A DNA stretch of 64,000 nucleotides from Cupriavidus phytohabitans (GTDB taxonomy: Bacteria > Pseudomonadota > Gammaproteobacteria > Burkholderiales > Burkholderiaceae), in assembly GCF_000426345.1 (NCBI RefSeq), contig NZ_AUFE01000006.1, positions 1-64,000 on the forward strand. Direction: 5' to 3'. Below, piece after piece: positions 27,354-35,688 of the stretch. The translations under genes and the position numbers were made by a program. Numbering within the stretch: position 1 is the stretch's first letter; each line of letters opens with the position of its first letter. The notes under the pieces were generated by a model. The model saw only the letters and a program-made list of their open reading frames with translations, ran no database searches and was not told where the DNA came from.

Positions 27354-27384
27354 CCAATTTCCGTCAAAATTGGTAGACCAATTT
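27354..27384. promoter_or_regulatory. Operator-like CCAATTT/AAATTGG array between AhpD-like and MocR genes
   Basis: CCAATTT occurs at 27354-27360 and 27378-27384, 24 bases apart. AAATTGG at 27367-27373 forms inverted repeats with both. Two more ATTGG sites lie upstream in the same intergenic region. It overlaps the likely promoter of the + strand regulator gene. Confidence 0.55.
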
Positions 27385-27397
27385 CCAGGCAAAGACC

Positions 27398-28846
27398 ATG
27401 GAGCTCCATCTCGCGCTGGACCACGCCGGCGACCTTACCGCGCAGATCGTCCACCAGATCCGCGACGCCATCCAGGCCGGGCGCCTGGAAGCCGGCGCGC
27501 GCATGCCGCCCACGCGGCTCCTCGGCACGCAGCTGGGCGTCGCGCGCAAGACCGTGACCACCGCCTACGAGCGGCTGGTGGCGGAGGGCTGGCTGCACGC
27601 GCGCGTCGGCGACGGCACCTATGTCGCCGAGGGGCTGGCGCGCAAGCCGGTGCGCATCGCCGCCGCGCCGGTGCTGCCGCCGGCGGTGCAGCGCTGGATG
27701 GCTGTCCAGACGCCCTTCCTCGGGCCGGTCGGCGGTGCGCGCTATGCCTTCCAGCCGGGCCAGGCCGACACCTCACGGTTTCCGCACGAAGCCTGGTCGC
27801 GCTGCGTGCGCGCGGCATTGGCGGCGGAGCGGCAGCGCCCACCCGGGCCTGCGGATCCATGTGGCGAGATGCCCCTGCGTCAGGCCATTGCCAGCCATAT
27901 CGCCTTCACCCGGGGTGTACAGAGTTCTCCGACGGATATCCTGGTCACCGGCGGCGCGCAGCAGGGCATCGACCTGGCAGCCCGGTTGCTGCTGGGGCCG
28001 GGCGCCGTGGTGGCGATGGAGGATCCCGGCTACCCGATGGCGCGCGCGCTGTTCCAGGGGCTGGGCGCGCGCGTGGTGCCGGTGCCGGTCGACGGCGAAG
28101 GACTGGTGGTGGAGGCACTGCCCGGCGAGGCGACAATGGTCTTCGTCACGCCATCGCACCAGTCGCCGCTGGGCGTGCCGATGAGCCTGGCGCGGCGCCA
28201 GGCGCTGCTCGACTGGGCCGCGCGCCGCCACGCGGTCATCCTGGAGGACGACTACGACAGCGAGTTCCGCTATGGCGGGCAGGCGCTGGACGCACTGCAG
28301 ACGCTGGACCGCCATGGGCGGGTGGTGTACCTGGGAACGTTTTCCAAGACGCTGCTGGCCAACCTGCGCTGCGGTTACCTGGTGGTGCCGCCATGGCTGA
28401 TGCCGGTGGCACGCAAGGTCAAGCACCTGATGGACTGGTACACCCCGACGCTGACCCAGCAGGCGCTGGCGCGCTTCCTGTCGGAGGGCCACCTGCTGCG
28501 CCATATCCGGCGCTCGCACGCGCGCCATGCGCAGCGGCGCGCGCGGCTGCTGGCGCGGCTGCACGGCGACCTGTCACCTTGGCTCGAAGCCCTGCCGGCA
28601 ATCGCCGGCTTTCACCTGGCAGCGCGGTTGCGCGTGCCGGTGGCTAGCGACGCGCTGATGGCCGTGGCGCGGCTCGCGGACCTGGAACTGGCCACCCTTG
28701 ACCCCTTCTACGCCACGCCGCCGCCGACCTGCGCCGGCCTGCTGCTCGGCTTTGGCGCCATCGACCTGCTCGACATCGATCCGGCGCTAGACCGGTTGGC
28801 AATGGTACTCTCTGCATTGGCCCCGGAGCCGGCGCGCGTCGTGTGA
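27398..28846 (+). CDS. MocR/PdxR-type regulator (GntR + aminotransferase fold)
   Basis: A 482-residue MocR protein. The N-terminal GntR helix-turn-helix (about 10-75) contains RMPPTRLLGTQLGVARKTVTTAYERLVAEGWL. The aminotransferase-like domain (about 110-482) carries GAQQGIDLAARLLLGPG near 187, EDDYDSEFRYGG near 283 and the PLP-lysine motif GTFSKTLLANLRCGY near 312-326. PLP binding therefore looks intact. It lies divergent from the AhpD-like gene, the most likely target. PdxR controls pyridoxal synthesis in other phyla, but no pdx genes are here. Confidence 0.91.
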   Translation: MELHLALDHAGDLTAQIVHQIRDAIQAGRLEAGARMPPTRLLGTQLGVARKTVTTAYERLVAEGWLHARVGDGTYVAEGLARKPVRIAAAPVLPPAVQRWMAVQTPFLGPVGGARYAFQPGQADTSRFPHEAWSRCVRAALAAERQRPPGPADPCGEMPLRQAIASHIAFTRGVQSSPTDILVTGGAQQGIDLAARLLLGPGAVVAMEDPGYPMARALFQGLGARVVPVPVDGEGLVVEALPGEATMVFVTPSHQSPLGVPMSLARRQALLDWAARRHAVILEDDYDSEFRYGGQALDALQTLDRHGRVVYLGTFSKTLLANLRCGYLVVPPWLMPVARKVKHLMDWYTPTLTQQALARFLSEGHLLRHIRRSHARHAQRRARLLARLHGDLSPWLEALPAIAGFHLAARLRVPVASDALMAVARLADLELATLDPFYATPPPTCAGLLLGFGAIDLLDIDPALDRLAMVLSALAPEPARVV

Positions 28847-29002
28847 CGCTGCCGCCCATTCCGCCAAAAGTGCTGGCCTCAGGGTACGCACCGAATGCGG
28901 GGGAGCGCACGCACAGTCATACTGTCGTCCGCCAGCTCCCGTTGAACAAATCGGACGGAGAGCAGTCTCATTCGCACTTCCAACCACACCAGAGTCGCGT
29001 TC

Positions 29003-29311
29003 ATGACCAAGCGTTTGTTGTCCGCCATGCGTCAGTACGCATGGTTTTCAGGGGTAAAGCACCATGTCGTGCAGGGCGTCGAAGCCCTGGCGGAGTTGCT
29101 CAAGTCCCCTTCCGCCGCGGCGCGCGCCGTCGCGGCCGTGATCGCCGAAACCGAGCACGGCGTGCAGGTCTGGGTTTCGTATCTCGGCAAGCCGCTGGAC
29201 CCGCACACCAACTACGTGCTGTGGCCGAACCGCTCCCTGCGGCCGGCACGGCGCCGCATCCAGCCCTCCCCGATCGAGCAGTTGCAGATGCGACGGCGGC
29301 GCGACGAATAG
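29003..29311 (+). CDS. Hypothetical protein, 102 residues
   Basis: Begins MTKRLLSAMRQYAWFSG, with an Ala/Val-rich middle, the segment YLGKPLDPHTNYVLWPNRSLRP and a basic tail ending in MRRRRDE. No family recognised; no signal peptide or clear membrane span. The ribosome site is weak. It lies alone, 156 bases after a MocR gene and convergent with the PiuC-like gene. The middle reads like real protein rather than shadow, so I keep it at moderate confidence. Confidence 0.55.
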   Translation: MTKRLLSAMRQYAWFSGVKHHVVQGVEALAELLKSPSAAARAVAAVIAETEHGVQVWVSYLGKPLDPHTNYVLWPNRSLRPARRRIQPSPIEQLQMRRRRDE

Positions 29312-29375
29312 CCGCGCCCTTCGCTGCATCGACATAGCGCCCCGCCAGTGCCCCTGCGCCGGGCGCCGGTGGCGC

Positions 29376-30059
29376 TCAGGCGTCCGCCCAGCGGCGCAGC
29401 AGGTTGTGGTAGACACCAGTCAGGCCGATCACGGCTTCATGCGACTGGCCGAGTTCCTGCGCCGTCTGGCGGATGCGCCTGTCCATCTCGAACAGCAGCG
29501 AACGCTGGCCATCGTCGCGCACCATGCTCTGGATCCAGAAGAACGATGACACCCGTGCGCCGCGCGTGACCGGCGTCACGTGGTGGATGCTCGTGGCCGG
29601 GTACAGCACCATATGCCCGGCCGGCAGCTTCACGCGTTGCTGGCCGTAGGTATCCTCGACCACCAGTTCTCCGCCGTCGTACTGGTCCGGCTCGGTCAGG
29701 AACAGCGTAGCCGACAGGTCGCTGCGGATGCGGAAGCTGGTGCCGCGCAGGTAGCGGATCGCGTTGTCGACATGGTTGGCAAAGGTGTGGCCACCCTCGT
29801 AGCGGTTGAACAGCGGCGGATAGACCTTCAGCGGCAGTGCCGCCGAGAAGAACAACGCGTTGTTGCCCAGCGCATCCTGGATCAGGTCGCCAACCTGGCG
29901 CGCCGCGGGCGAGCCTTCGGGCAATTGCAGGTTGCGCTTGGCCAGCGCCGACTGGTAGCCCGAGGTTTCATTGCCATCGGTCCACGGCGCGGCGTCGATG
30001 ACCTGCCGGACCTGCGCCACCTGGGCCTTGGAAAGTACGTCTGGAATCTGCAGCAACAT
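29376..30059 (-). CDS. PiuC/PKHD-type iron(II)/2-oxoglutarate dioxygenase
   Basis: A 227-residue Fe(II)/2-oxoglutarate oxygenase of the PiuC (PKHD hydroxylase) family, normally associated with iron uptake. The iron ligands are HVDNAIR near residue 95 (His, Asp) and [11 protein letters not shown] near 157 (His, with Arg for 2-oxoglutarate). The start [13 protein letters not shown] matches family N termini. The substrate of PiuC proteins is unknown. No TonB receptor gene is adjacent, but a Fur-box-like sequence 92 bases upstream fits iron control. Confidence 0.92.
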   Translation of the reverse strand: MLLQIPDVLSKAQVAQVRQVIDAAPWTDGNETSGYQSALAKRNLQLPEGSPAARQVGDLIQDALGNNALFFSAALPLKVYPPLFNRYEGGHTFANHVDNAIRYLRGTSFRIRSDLSATLFLTEPDQYDGGELVVEDTYGQQRVKLPAGHMVLYPATSIHHVTPVTRGARVSSFFWIQSMVRDDGQRSLLFEMDRRIRQTAQELGQSHEAVIGLTGVYHNLLRRWADA

Positions 30060-30150
30060 GGTGGCGACAACCTCTGGGCAAGAATGGGGAAAGCGTGCAC
30101 GCCCCACGGACGCGTCGTGAACGCGTATTGTATGTGAACCCTGCCGCGGC

Positions 30151-30169
30151 CAGAACAAGAATCATTATT
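30151..30169. promoter_or_regulatory. Fur-box-like sequence upstream of the PiuC-like gene
   Basis: On the minus strand AATAATGATTCTTGTTCTG matches 12 of 19 positions of the classical Fur box, including an unbroken run of eight. It lies 92 bases upstream of the dioxygenase start, in the divergent region with the 93-residue gene. Confidence 0.45.
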
Positions 30170-30239
30170 GTTTGAGCTTGCGCAGGCGCCGCCTCCACTA
30201 CAATGGGTTTTGTGTTCCCGTCATCGCCAAGGAGAAGAC

Positions 30240-30521
30240 ATGTCCGAACCGCTACACGACGAAGCGCTGGTCAATCTCTACCTGGAACGAATTTCAGCCC
30301 TGTCGGTGAGCGCCTTCGATGGTGCCGATGTCGGCGCCGAGCTCGATGCCGTGATGCGCGAAGCGGTAGCCAAATGCCAGGCGGCAGGCGGACCGCAGGC
30401 ACAAGGTACGCTGGTGGTGCTGGCCAAGCGGTTGCGCGAGCGCGCGGAAGCGGCCGAGCGCGAAGACCAGGCGCCGGTGCGCGATACCTTTTTGCAGGCG
30501 GCACAGCGATTGCCCGCCTGA
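30240..30521 (+). CDS. Hypothetical protein, 93 residues, helical
   Basis: Begins MSEPLHDEALVNLYLERISAL and is Ala/Glu/Arg-rich and probably all helical. AAGGAG is well placed before ATG 30240, and a -10-like TACAAT occurs at 30199-30204, so expression is likely. No family recognised. It is divergent from the PiuC-like gene and shares its Fur-box-like intergenic region, so iron control is possible. Function unknown. Confidence 0.68.
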   Translation: MSEPLHDEALVNLYLERISALSVSAFDGADVGAELDAVMREAVAKCQAAGGPQAQGTLVVLAKRLRERAEAAEREDQAPVRDTFLQAAQRLPA

Positions 30522-30654
30522 GCGGTTGCATGCGCAACGCCAACGGATGAGTCGCGAATTTGTCGCGGATTCAGTTCGAAACAAGGAATGAGTCAGGCCG
30601 GACGGCCTTGAGAACAACGCCTTGAAGGATGGCGGCGAATGCCGCGAAAGGCGT

Positions 30655-30730
30655 TGGTTGCGGGGGCAGGACTTGAACCTGCGACCTTCGGGTTATGAGC
30701 CCGACGAGCTGCCAACTGCTCCACCCCGCG
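30655..30730 (-). tRNA. Initiator tRNA-fMet (anticodon CAT)
   Basis: A 76-base cloverleaf with encoded CCA. The acceptor begins CGCGGGG and ends CCCCGCA, so position 1 (C) does not pair with 72 (A). Three G:C pairs flank the CAT anticodon loop. Both are hallmarks of the bacterial initiator tRNA. Confidence 0.97.
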
Positions 30731-30743
30731 TCTGAAGAAAACA

Positions 30744-30772
30744 ATTATGCGGTAGTTGCGCGCATCTGGCAA
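30744..30772 (-). promoter_or_regulatory. Sigma-70 promoter of tRNA-fMet
   Basis: Minus strand TTGCCA, 17-base spacer, CATAAT, ending 13 bases before the tRNA 5' end. Confidence 0.7.
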
Positions 30773-30796
30773 GTCTTTTCTTGGCGTGCGTGGATA

Positions 30797-31057
30797 TCAG
30801 TCGGGCGGCGGCCCGAGCAGGCGGTCCACCAACGCATAGCCGGCACCGAATGCCGCCACCTCCGCGGCGTGGCGCGTGGCGAACTGCTGCGAGCCACTCG
30901 CCAGTACTTCGGTATCGCCCGCATCCGCGGGATCGACGCCTTCCTGGGCCACGCGGACTTCATAGCCCCATCGGCCGATGCTGCCCCGCCCTTGCGGCAA
31001 CACCAGGACGTAGACGTCCATGTCGCGGTACTGCTCGACGCGCCAGTCGTTTTCCAT
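30797..31057 (-). CDS. Hypothetical protein, 86 residues
   Basis: Begins MENDWRVEQYRDMDVYVLVLPQ; ATG 31057 has GGAG eight bases upstream, better spaced than the ATG two codons earlier. The segment GRWGYEVRVAQEGVDPADAG suggests a small beta-rich fold, followed by a helix ending in VDRLLGPPPD. No family recognised. It lies between two minus-strand tRNA genes and may be transcribed with or between them. Confidence 0.62.
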   Translation of the reverse strand: MENDWRVEQYRDMDVYVLVLPQGRGSIGRWGYEVRVAQEGVDPADAGDTEVLASGSQQFATRHAAEVAAFGAGYALVDRLLGPPPD

Positions 31058-31210
31058 GCGCATTGCTCCGGGTTCGGCTTGCTCTGCCCTTGAGTCGAGC
31101 CTAGAAGGCGGCAAGGACGCGCGCAAGCCGTGGTGCAGCAAAAAGCGCTGCCGGCGCGGGGACTACAAGCGATGGGGAAGACAGAGAGAGAGGGAGAAGG
31201 CAGCAAAACA

Positions 31211-31242
31211 AAAAGGGCCTCCGTTTCCGGAAGCCCTTTTCT
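31211..31242 (-). terminator. Terminator after tRNA-Arg
   Basis: An interrupted stem, AAGGGCTTCCG with CGGAGGCCCTT (one mismatch) around GAAA, followed by TTTTTG on the minus strand. Confidence 0.82.
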
Positions 31243-31253
31243 TACTGCATAGG

Positions 31254-31330
31254 TGGCGCGGCTGGCAGGATTCGAACCCACGACCCCTTGGTTCGTAGCC
31301 AAGTACTCTATCCAACTGAGCTACAGCCGC
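31254..31330 (-). tRNA. tRNA-Arg (anticodon ACG)
   Basis: A 77-base cloverleaf with encoded CCA. Acceptor arms GCGGCTG and CAGCCGC pair, the anticodon loop is CTACGAA, and the T arm contains GGTTCGAATCC. A34 is presumably converted to inosine to read CGU, CGC and CGA. Confidence 0.97.
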
Positions 31331-31344
31331 ACTCGAGAAAAGAG

Positions 31345-31372
31345 ATTATATCTGAGATTTCAGATTTGTGAA
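31345..31372 (-). promoter_or_regulatory. Sigma-70 promoter of tRNA-Arg
   Basis: Minus strand TTCACA, 16-base spacer, perfect TATAAT, ending 14 bases before the tRNA. The spacer contains the palindrome ATCTGA/TCAGAT. Confidence 0.75.
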
Positions 31373-31432
31373 CCCCCCTCTGCACTTTTTTCTCATCTTT
31401 TTGCGGGCACGGGCCTGCACGCAGCGTTTTTC

Positions 31433-31438
31433 TATAAT
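31433..31438 (+). promoter_or_regulatory. -10 element of greB
   Basis: A perfect TATAAT 26 bases before the greB ATG. No convincing -35 hexamer at normal spacing. Confidence 0.55.
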
Positions 31439-31464
31439 GGGAACCCGAAGATGTGATCCGGACC

Positions 31465-32031
31465 ATGAACAAGGCATTTGTCAAAGAGTCCTCAGGCGAC
31501 GAGGACGACGACCTCCCCGAAGGCGCAACGCCGCTGCCTCCCGGCACCAAGAACTACATCACCGCCGATGGCTACAACCGCCTGCGCAATGAGCTGATGC
31601 AGCTGATCGACGTCGACCGGCCCGATGTGGTGCAGATCGTCTCGTGGGCGGCATCCAATGGCGACCGCTCCGAGAACGGCGACTATCTCTACGGCAAGAA
31701 GCGCCTGCGCGAGATCGACCGCCGCATCCGCTTCCTGACGCGCCGCCTCGACAAGGCCGAGGTTGTGGATCCCTCATTGCAGGGCGACAACGACCAGATC
31801 TTCTTCGGCGCCACCGTCACCTATGCCAACCGCGCCGGCGAAGAGACCACCATCACCATCGTGGGCATGGACGAGGTAGACCTGGACAGCAACCGCGTCA
31901 GCTGGATCTCGCCGATCGCCAAGGCGCTGATCAAGGCGCGCGAAGGCGACACCGTGCCGCTGCGCACACCGGCCGGGGTCGAGCAGATCGATATCCTGGA
32001 AGTCAGCTACCCGTCAAAAAACAATAAGTAG
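31465..32031 (+). CDS. greB: Transcription elongation factor GreB
   Basis: A 188-residue GreA/GreB-family factor that enters the RNA polymerase secondary channel and stimulates cleavage of backtracked RNA. The N-terminal coiled coil carries GDRSENGDYLYGKKRL near residue 66-81, with the acidic tip residues, and the C-terminal FKBP-like domain ends VEQIDILEVSYP. YGKKRLREIDRRIRFL is typical of GreB rather than GreA. An acidic extension of about 20 residues precedes the domain. ATG 31465 is preferred over GTG 31453. It converges with spoT, with 12 bases between. Confidence 0.93.
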   Translation: MNKAFVKESSGDEDDDLPEGATPLPPGTKNYITADGYNRLRNELMQLIDVDRPDVVQIVSWAASNGDRSENGDYLYGKKRLREIDRRIRFLTRRLDKAEVVDPSLQGDNDQIFFGATVTYANRAGEETTITIVGMDEVDLDSNRVSWISPIAKALIKAREGDTVPLRTPAGVEQIDILEVSYPSKNNK

Positions 32032-32043
32032 GCGGGCGCCCGC

Positions 32044-34575
32044 CTAGCCGTCGTTGCGGTCGCGGAAGATGCGGATGACGTCCGGGTTGCGGCGCAGCCC
32101 GCGCATCACGTTGGCCAGGTGCAGTCGGTTCTGCACCTGGATGACGAACTGCATGTAGGTGGCTTCCTGATGGCTGCCGTCCTGCTGCTCCATCGCCACG
32201 TGCGCGACGTTGGCATCGGCGGCGGTCAGGTCCGCGGCGACGCGCGCGACGATGCCCTTGACGTTGCGCACCATCACCTTGATCGAGACATCGAAGGCAC
32301 GCGTGGTCTTCTTTGCCCACATCACGTCGATCCAGTGCTCCGGATCCTTGCTGTGCAGGCGCTTGGCGATCTTGCAGTCCTGTACGTGGATCTGCAGCCC
32401 TTCGCCCTTGCCCAGGTAGCCGACGATCGAATCGCCGGGGATCGGGCGGCAGCATGCCGAGAAGATCATCGACATGCCTTCGTCGCCGGTGATCGGCACC
32501 GCGGGCGCCTCTTCGCCGGCAAAGGTCTGCACCGCCGCCAGCAGCGCGCTGTCGACGTCGCCGGACAGCTCCTGCAGCAGGATCTCCATGCGCTTGGCCA
32601 CCACCGCCGGCACGCGCCGGCCCAGCGCCAGGTCGGCGAAGATGTCTTCGCGCTGCTTGTTGCCGGTCCACTGGATCATGCGGTCCCACACCGACTGCGG
32701 CACCGCCTTCAGCTCGATGCCGAGCTGGCGCGCGCATTGTTCCAGCAGCCGCTCGCCGAGCTGGATCGCTTCGTCCAGCTTGGTGGTCTTCAGGTAATGG
32801 CGGATCGCCGCGCGCGCCTTGCCGGTGCGCACGAACGACAGCCACGCCGGATTCGGCTTGGAGTACGGCGCCGTCACCACCTCGACGATATCGCCGCTCT
32901 TGAGTTCGGTGCGCAGCGGCAGCAGTTCGTTGTTGATCTTGACCGCGACGCACTGGTTGCCCAGGTCGCTGTGCACCGCATAGGCAAAGTCCAGCGCCGT
33001 GGCGCCGCGCGGCAGCGCGCGGATATGGCCCTTGGGCGTGAACACGTAGACCGCATCCGGGAACAGGTCGATCTTGACGTGCTCGAGGAATTCCTGCGAA
33101 TCGCCAGTCTGGCTCTGGATATCGAGCAGCGACTGCAGCCACTGGTGCGCCTGCTGCTGGATATCGTTGGCGTGGTCGGCCTGGTGCTTGTACATCCAGT
33201 GCGCGGCCACGCCGGCCTCGGCGATCTGGTGCATGTCGCGCGTGCGGATCTGGAACTCGACCGGCGTGCCGAACGGACCCACCAGCGTGGTGTGCAGCGA
33301 CTGGTAGCCGTTGATCTTGGGGATGGCGATGTAGTCCTTGAACTTGCCGGGCATCGGCTTGTACAGGCCATGCAGCGCGCCCATCGCCATGTAGCAGTGC
33401 ATCTGCGTTTCCACCACCACGCGAAAACCGTACACATCCAGCACCTGCGAGAACGACAACTGCTTGTCGTGCATCTTGCGGTAGATGCTGTACAGCGTCT
33501 TCTCGCGGCCGGACAGTTCGGCCACGATGCCGGCATCGGCCAGCCCCTTCTGCGCGGCCTCGAGGATGCGCTTGACCACTTCGCGCCGGTTGCCGCGCGC
33601 GGCCTTGACGGCCTTCTCCAGCGTGGCGTAGCGGAATGGCGAGCCGACCTTGAACGACAGCTCCTGCAGTTCGCGGTAGATGGTGTTGAGACCGAGACGG
33701 TGCGCGATCGGCGCATAGATCTCCATGGTCTCCAGCGCGATGCGGCGGCGCTTCTCCGGCGGCACGAAGTCGAGCGTGCGCATGTTGTGCGTACGGTCGG
33801 CCAGCTTCACCAGGATCACGCGCACGTCGCGCGCCATCGCCAGCAGCATCTTGCGGAAGCTTTCCGCCTGCGCCTGCTCGCGGCTCTGGAATTCGAGCTT
33901 GTCCAGCTTGGTCAGGCCATCGACCAGTTCGGCGACCTTGGGGCCGAATTTCTCGGCCAGCTCGCTCTTGGTGATGCCCTGGTCTTCCATCACGTCGTGC
34001 AGCAGCGCCGCCATGATGGACTGCACATCGAGCTTCCAGTCCGCGCACAGCTCGGCCACCGCCACCGGATGGGTGATGTAGGGCTCGCCGCTCTGGCGGT
34101 ACTGGCCCAGGTGGGCCTCGTCGGAAAACTGGAAGGCCTCGCGTACGCGCGCCAGGTCGGGCGCCTTCAGGTACGCGAGCTTTTCCATCAGCCGGGTGAT
34201 GGAAATGACCTGCTGGCGCGGCGGCACCGCCGGCTGCGAGGTCGGGCCGAAGAAGTGCCGGTATGACTGCGCCAGCACTGCATCGATAAAGAGGCTGTCC
34301 GCCACCGGAGGCGCCGCTTCCTGCACTGCCGCCAGCTCGTCCTGCAGCGCGGGCGCCCTCGCCTTGCCTGGCGCCAGCGCGGGCGCGACGGCACGCTCCC
34401 CGACGACATCGTCGCCGAGCGGATCGGGAAGATTGGGAGCGCCGGTGCGCGCGTTCACGGAAGACTGGCCCGGGATGGTGCGCTTACGCGCCGTGGGCGG
34501 CGCAGAATCGCCGTGCGCGCCCGCCGCGGGCGTTGGCGGAGAGGAAGGCTGGGAGGGCAGATGCGGCGAAGGCAT
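32044..34575 (-). CDS. spoT: Bifunctional (p)ppGpp synthetase/hydrolase
   Basis: An 843-residue RelA/SpoT protein with all domains: HD hydrolase (about 140-300; YITHPVAVAEL, HDVMED at 193-198, LADRTHNMRTL), synthetase (about 360-470; YGFRVVV and GYQSLHTT), TGS (about 515-575) and C-terminal ACT (about 765-840). The intact HD box means it can degrade ppGpp, so spoT rather than relA fits. The first 100 residues are Pro/Ala-rich, low complexity and longer than usual; a later start is possible but no better ATG is seen before the HD domain. It is downstream of rpoZ and gmk on the same strand. Confidence 0.95.
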   Translation of the reverse strand: MPSPHLPSQPSSPPTPAAGAHGDSAPPTARKRTIPGQSSVNARTGAPNLPDPLGDDVVGERAVAPALAPGKARAPALQDELAAVQEAAPPVADSLFIDAVLAQSYRHFFGPTSQPAVPPRQQVISITRLMEKLAYLKAPDLARVREAFQFSDEAHLGQYRQSGEPYITHPVAVAELCADWKLDVQSIMAALLHDVMEDQGITKSELAEKFGPKVAELVDGLTKLDKLEFQSREQAQAESFRKMLLAMARDVRVILVKLADRTHNMRTLDFVPPEKRRRIALETMEIYAPIAHRLGLNTIYRELQELSFKVGSPFRYATLEKAVKAARGNRREVVKRILEAAQKGLADAGIVAELSGREKTLYSIYRKMHDKQLSFSQVLDVYGFRVVVETQMHCYMAMGALHGLYKPMPGKFKDYIAIPKINGYQSLHTTLVGPFGTPVEFQIRTRDMHQIAEAGVAAHWMYKHQADHANDIQQQAHQWLQSLLDIQSQTGDSQEFLEHVKIDLFPDAVYVFTPKGHIRALPRGATALDFAYAVHSDLGNQCVAVKINNELLPLRTELKSGDIVEVVTAPYSKPNPAWLSFVRTGKARAAIRHYLKTTKLDEAIQLGERLLEQCARQLGIELKAVPQSVWDRMIQWTGNKQREDIFADLALGRRVPAVVAKRMEILLQELSGDVDSALLAAVQTFAGEEAPAVPITGDEGMSMIFSACCRPIPGDSIVGYLGKGEGLQIHVQDCKIAKRLHSKDPEHWIDVMWAKKTTRAFDVSIKVMVRNVKGIVARVAADLTAADANVAHVAMEQQDGSHQEATYMQFVIQVQNRLHLANVMRGLRRNPDVIRIFRDRNDG

Positions 34576-34666
34576 GGCGGCGGCCCCTGGAATCCGGCGG
34601 GAGAGCCTGGAAATATGCTGGCACGTTGCGAGGATGAGCCATGGGCCGGCCGCTCGATCGGGTCGA

Positions 34667-34870
34667 TCAGGTCGGGACCTTCTTCAGCATCTCGATGCCG
34701 ACCTGGCCCGACGCGATCTCGCGCAATGCCACCACGGTCGGCTTGTCCTTGGCCTCGACCTTGGGCGTGTGGCCCTGCACCAGCTGGCGCGCACGGTACG
34801 TGGCCGCCAGGGCGAGCTCGAAGCGATTCGGGATGTGTTTCAGACAATCTTCGACGGTAATACGCGCCAT
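34667..34870 (-). CDS. rpoZ: RNA polymerase omega subunit
   Basis: A 67-residue protein beginning [30 protein letters not shown], the classic RpoZ N terminus, with the conserved [14 protein letters not shown] near 42-55. It helps assemble RNA polymerase and forms part of one ppGpp-binding site. AAGGTGG precedes the ATG. It sits between gmk and spoT, as in many proteobacteria. The frame is open far upstream, but that part overlaps gmk in another frame. Confidence 0.97.
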
Positions 34871-34962
34871 ATCAAATCCACCTTGGGACAAAACCTGTTG
34901 GGTTGCTATTTTACAGCACGCGGCGGAAAACGCCGGAGGCGCCTCCGCCCACGTGCGTCGGC

Positions 34963-35625
34963 TCAGTGGATGCCGAGCTCGATGAACAGCTCCGTGTGAC
35001 GTGCCTTTTGCGACGAAAAGCGCAAACGGGTAGCCCGAACCACGTTGCGCAGCTCTTCCAGCGCATCGTCGAAGATCTCGTTGATGATGACATAGTCCGA
35101 CTCCGACGCATGCGACATCTCGCTGCCCGCTGCCAGCAGGCGGCGCACGATCACATTGGGCTCGTCCTGGCCGCGCTTCTTCAGGCGCTCTTCCAGCGCG
35201 GTCAGCGACGGCGGCAGGATAAAGATCTCGACCGCGTTGGAGAAGCGCTGGTGCACCTGCTGCGCGCCCTGCCAGTCGATCTCGAGCAGCACGTCGTTGC
35301 CTTGCGCCATCTGCTGCTCGATCCACACGCGCGAGGTCGCGTAGTAGTTGCCGTGGACCTCGGCCCACTCCAGGAACTCGCCGCGGTCACGCGAGGCGCG
35401 GAAGTCGTCGACGCTGACGAAGTGGTATTCGCGGCCGTTCTGCTCGCCCGGGCGCGGCGCGCGCGTGGTATGCGAGATCGACAGGCGGATGGCCGGGTCC
35501 TGCGCCAGCAGCGCGTTGACCAGCGTCGACTTGCCGGCTCCCGACGGCGCCACCACCATGAACAGGTTGCCCGGGTAGACGGTGTCGATGGGAGGATGCG
35601 GCGCGGTTTGAGACGTTTGGCTCAT
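34963..35625 (-). CDS. gmk: Guanylate kinase
   Basis: A 220-residue kinase converting GMP (and dGMP) to GDP with ATP. The P-loop [15 protein letters not shown] is near residues 26-40, the GMP-binding [19 protein letters not shown] near 51-69, and the lid segment [13 protein letters not shown] near 148-160. A 17-residue flexible extension precedes the core. It heads the gmk-rpoZ-spoT group, and in some bacteria its activity is inhibited by ppGpp. yicC lies 63 bases upstream on the same strand. Confidence 0.97.
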
Positions 35626-35688
35626 GATGATGATTCGGTGACTTCGGGGTGATTCTGGTTCTTTGCTGCGTTTGCTGCTGTTGCCGCG

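Noticed and set aside
29376-30521. An iron-uptake operon around the PiuC-like gene
   Set aside because: No TonB receptor, siderophore or heme gene on either side, so only the single gene and its Fur-like site are reported.
32119-34266. A 715-codon + strand frame opposite spoT
   Set aside because: Shadow of SpoT, with low-complexity His/Arg/Leu composition.
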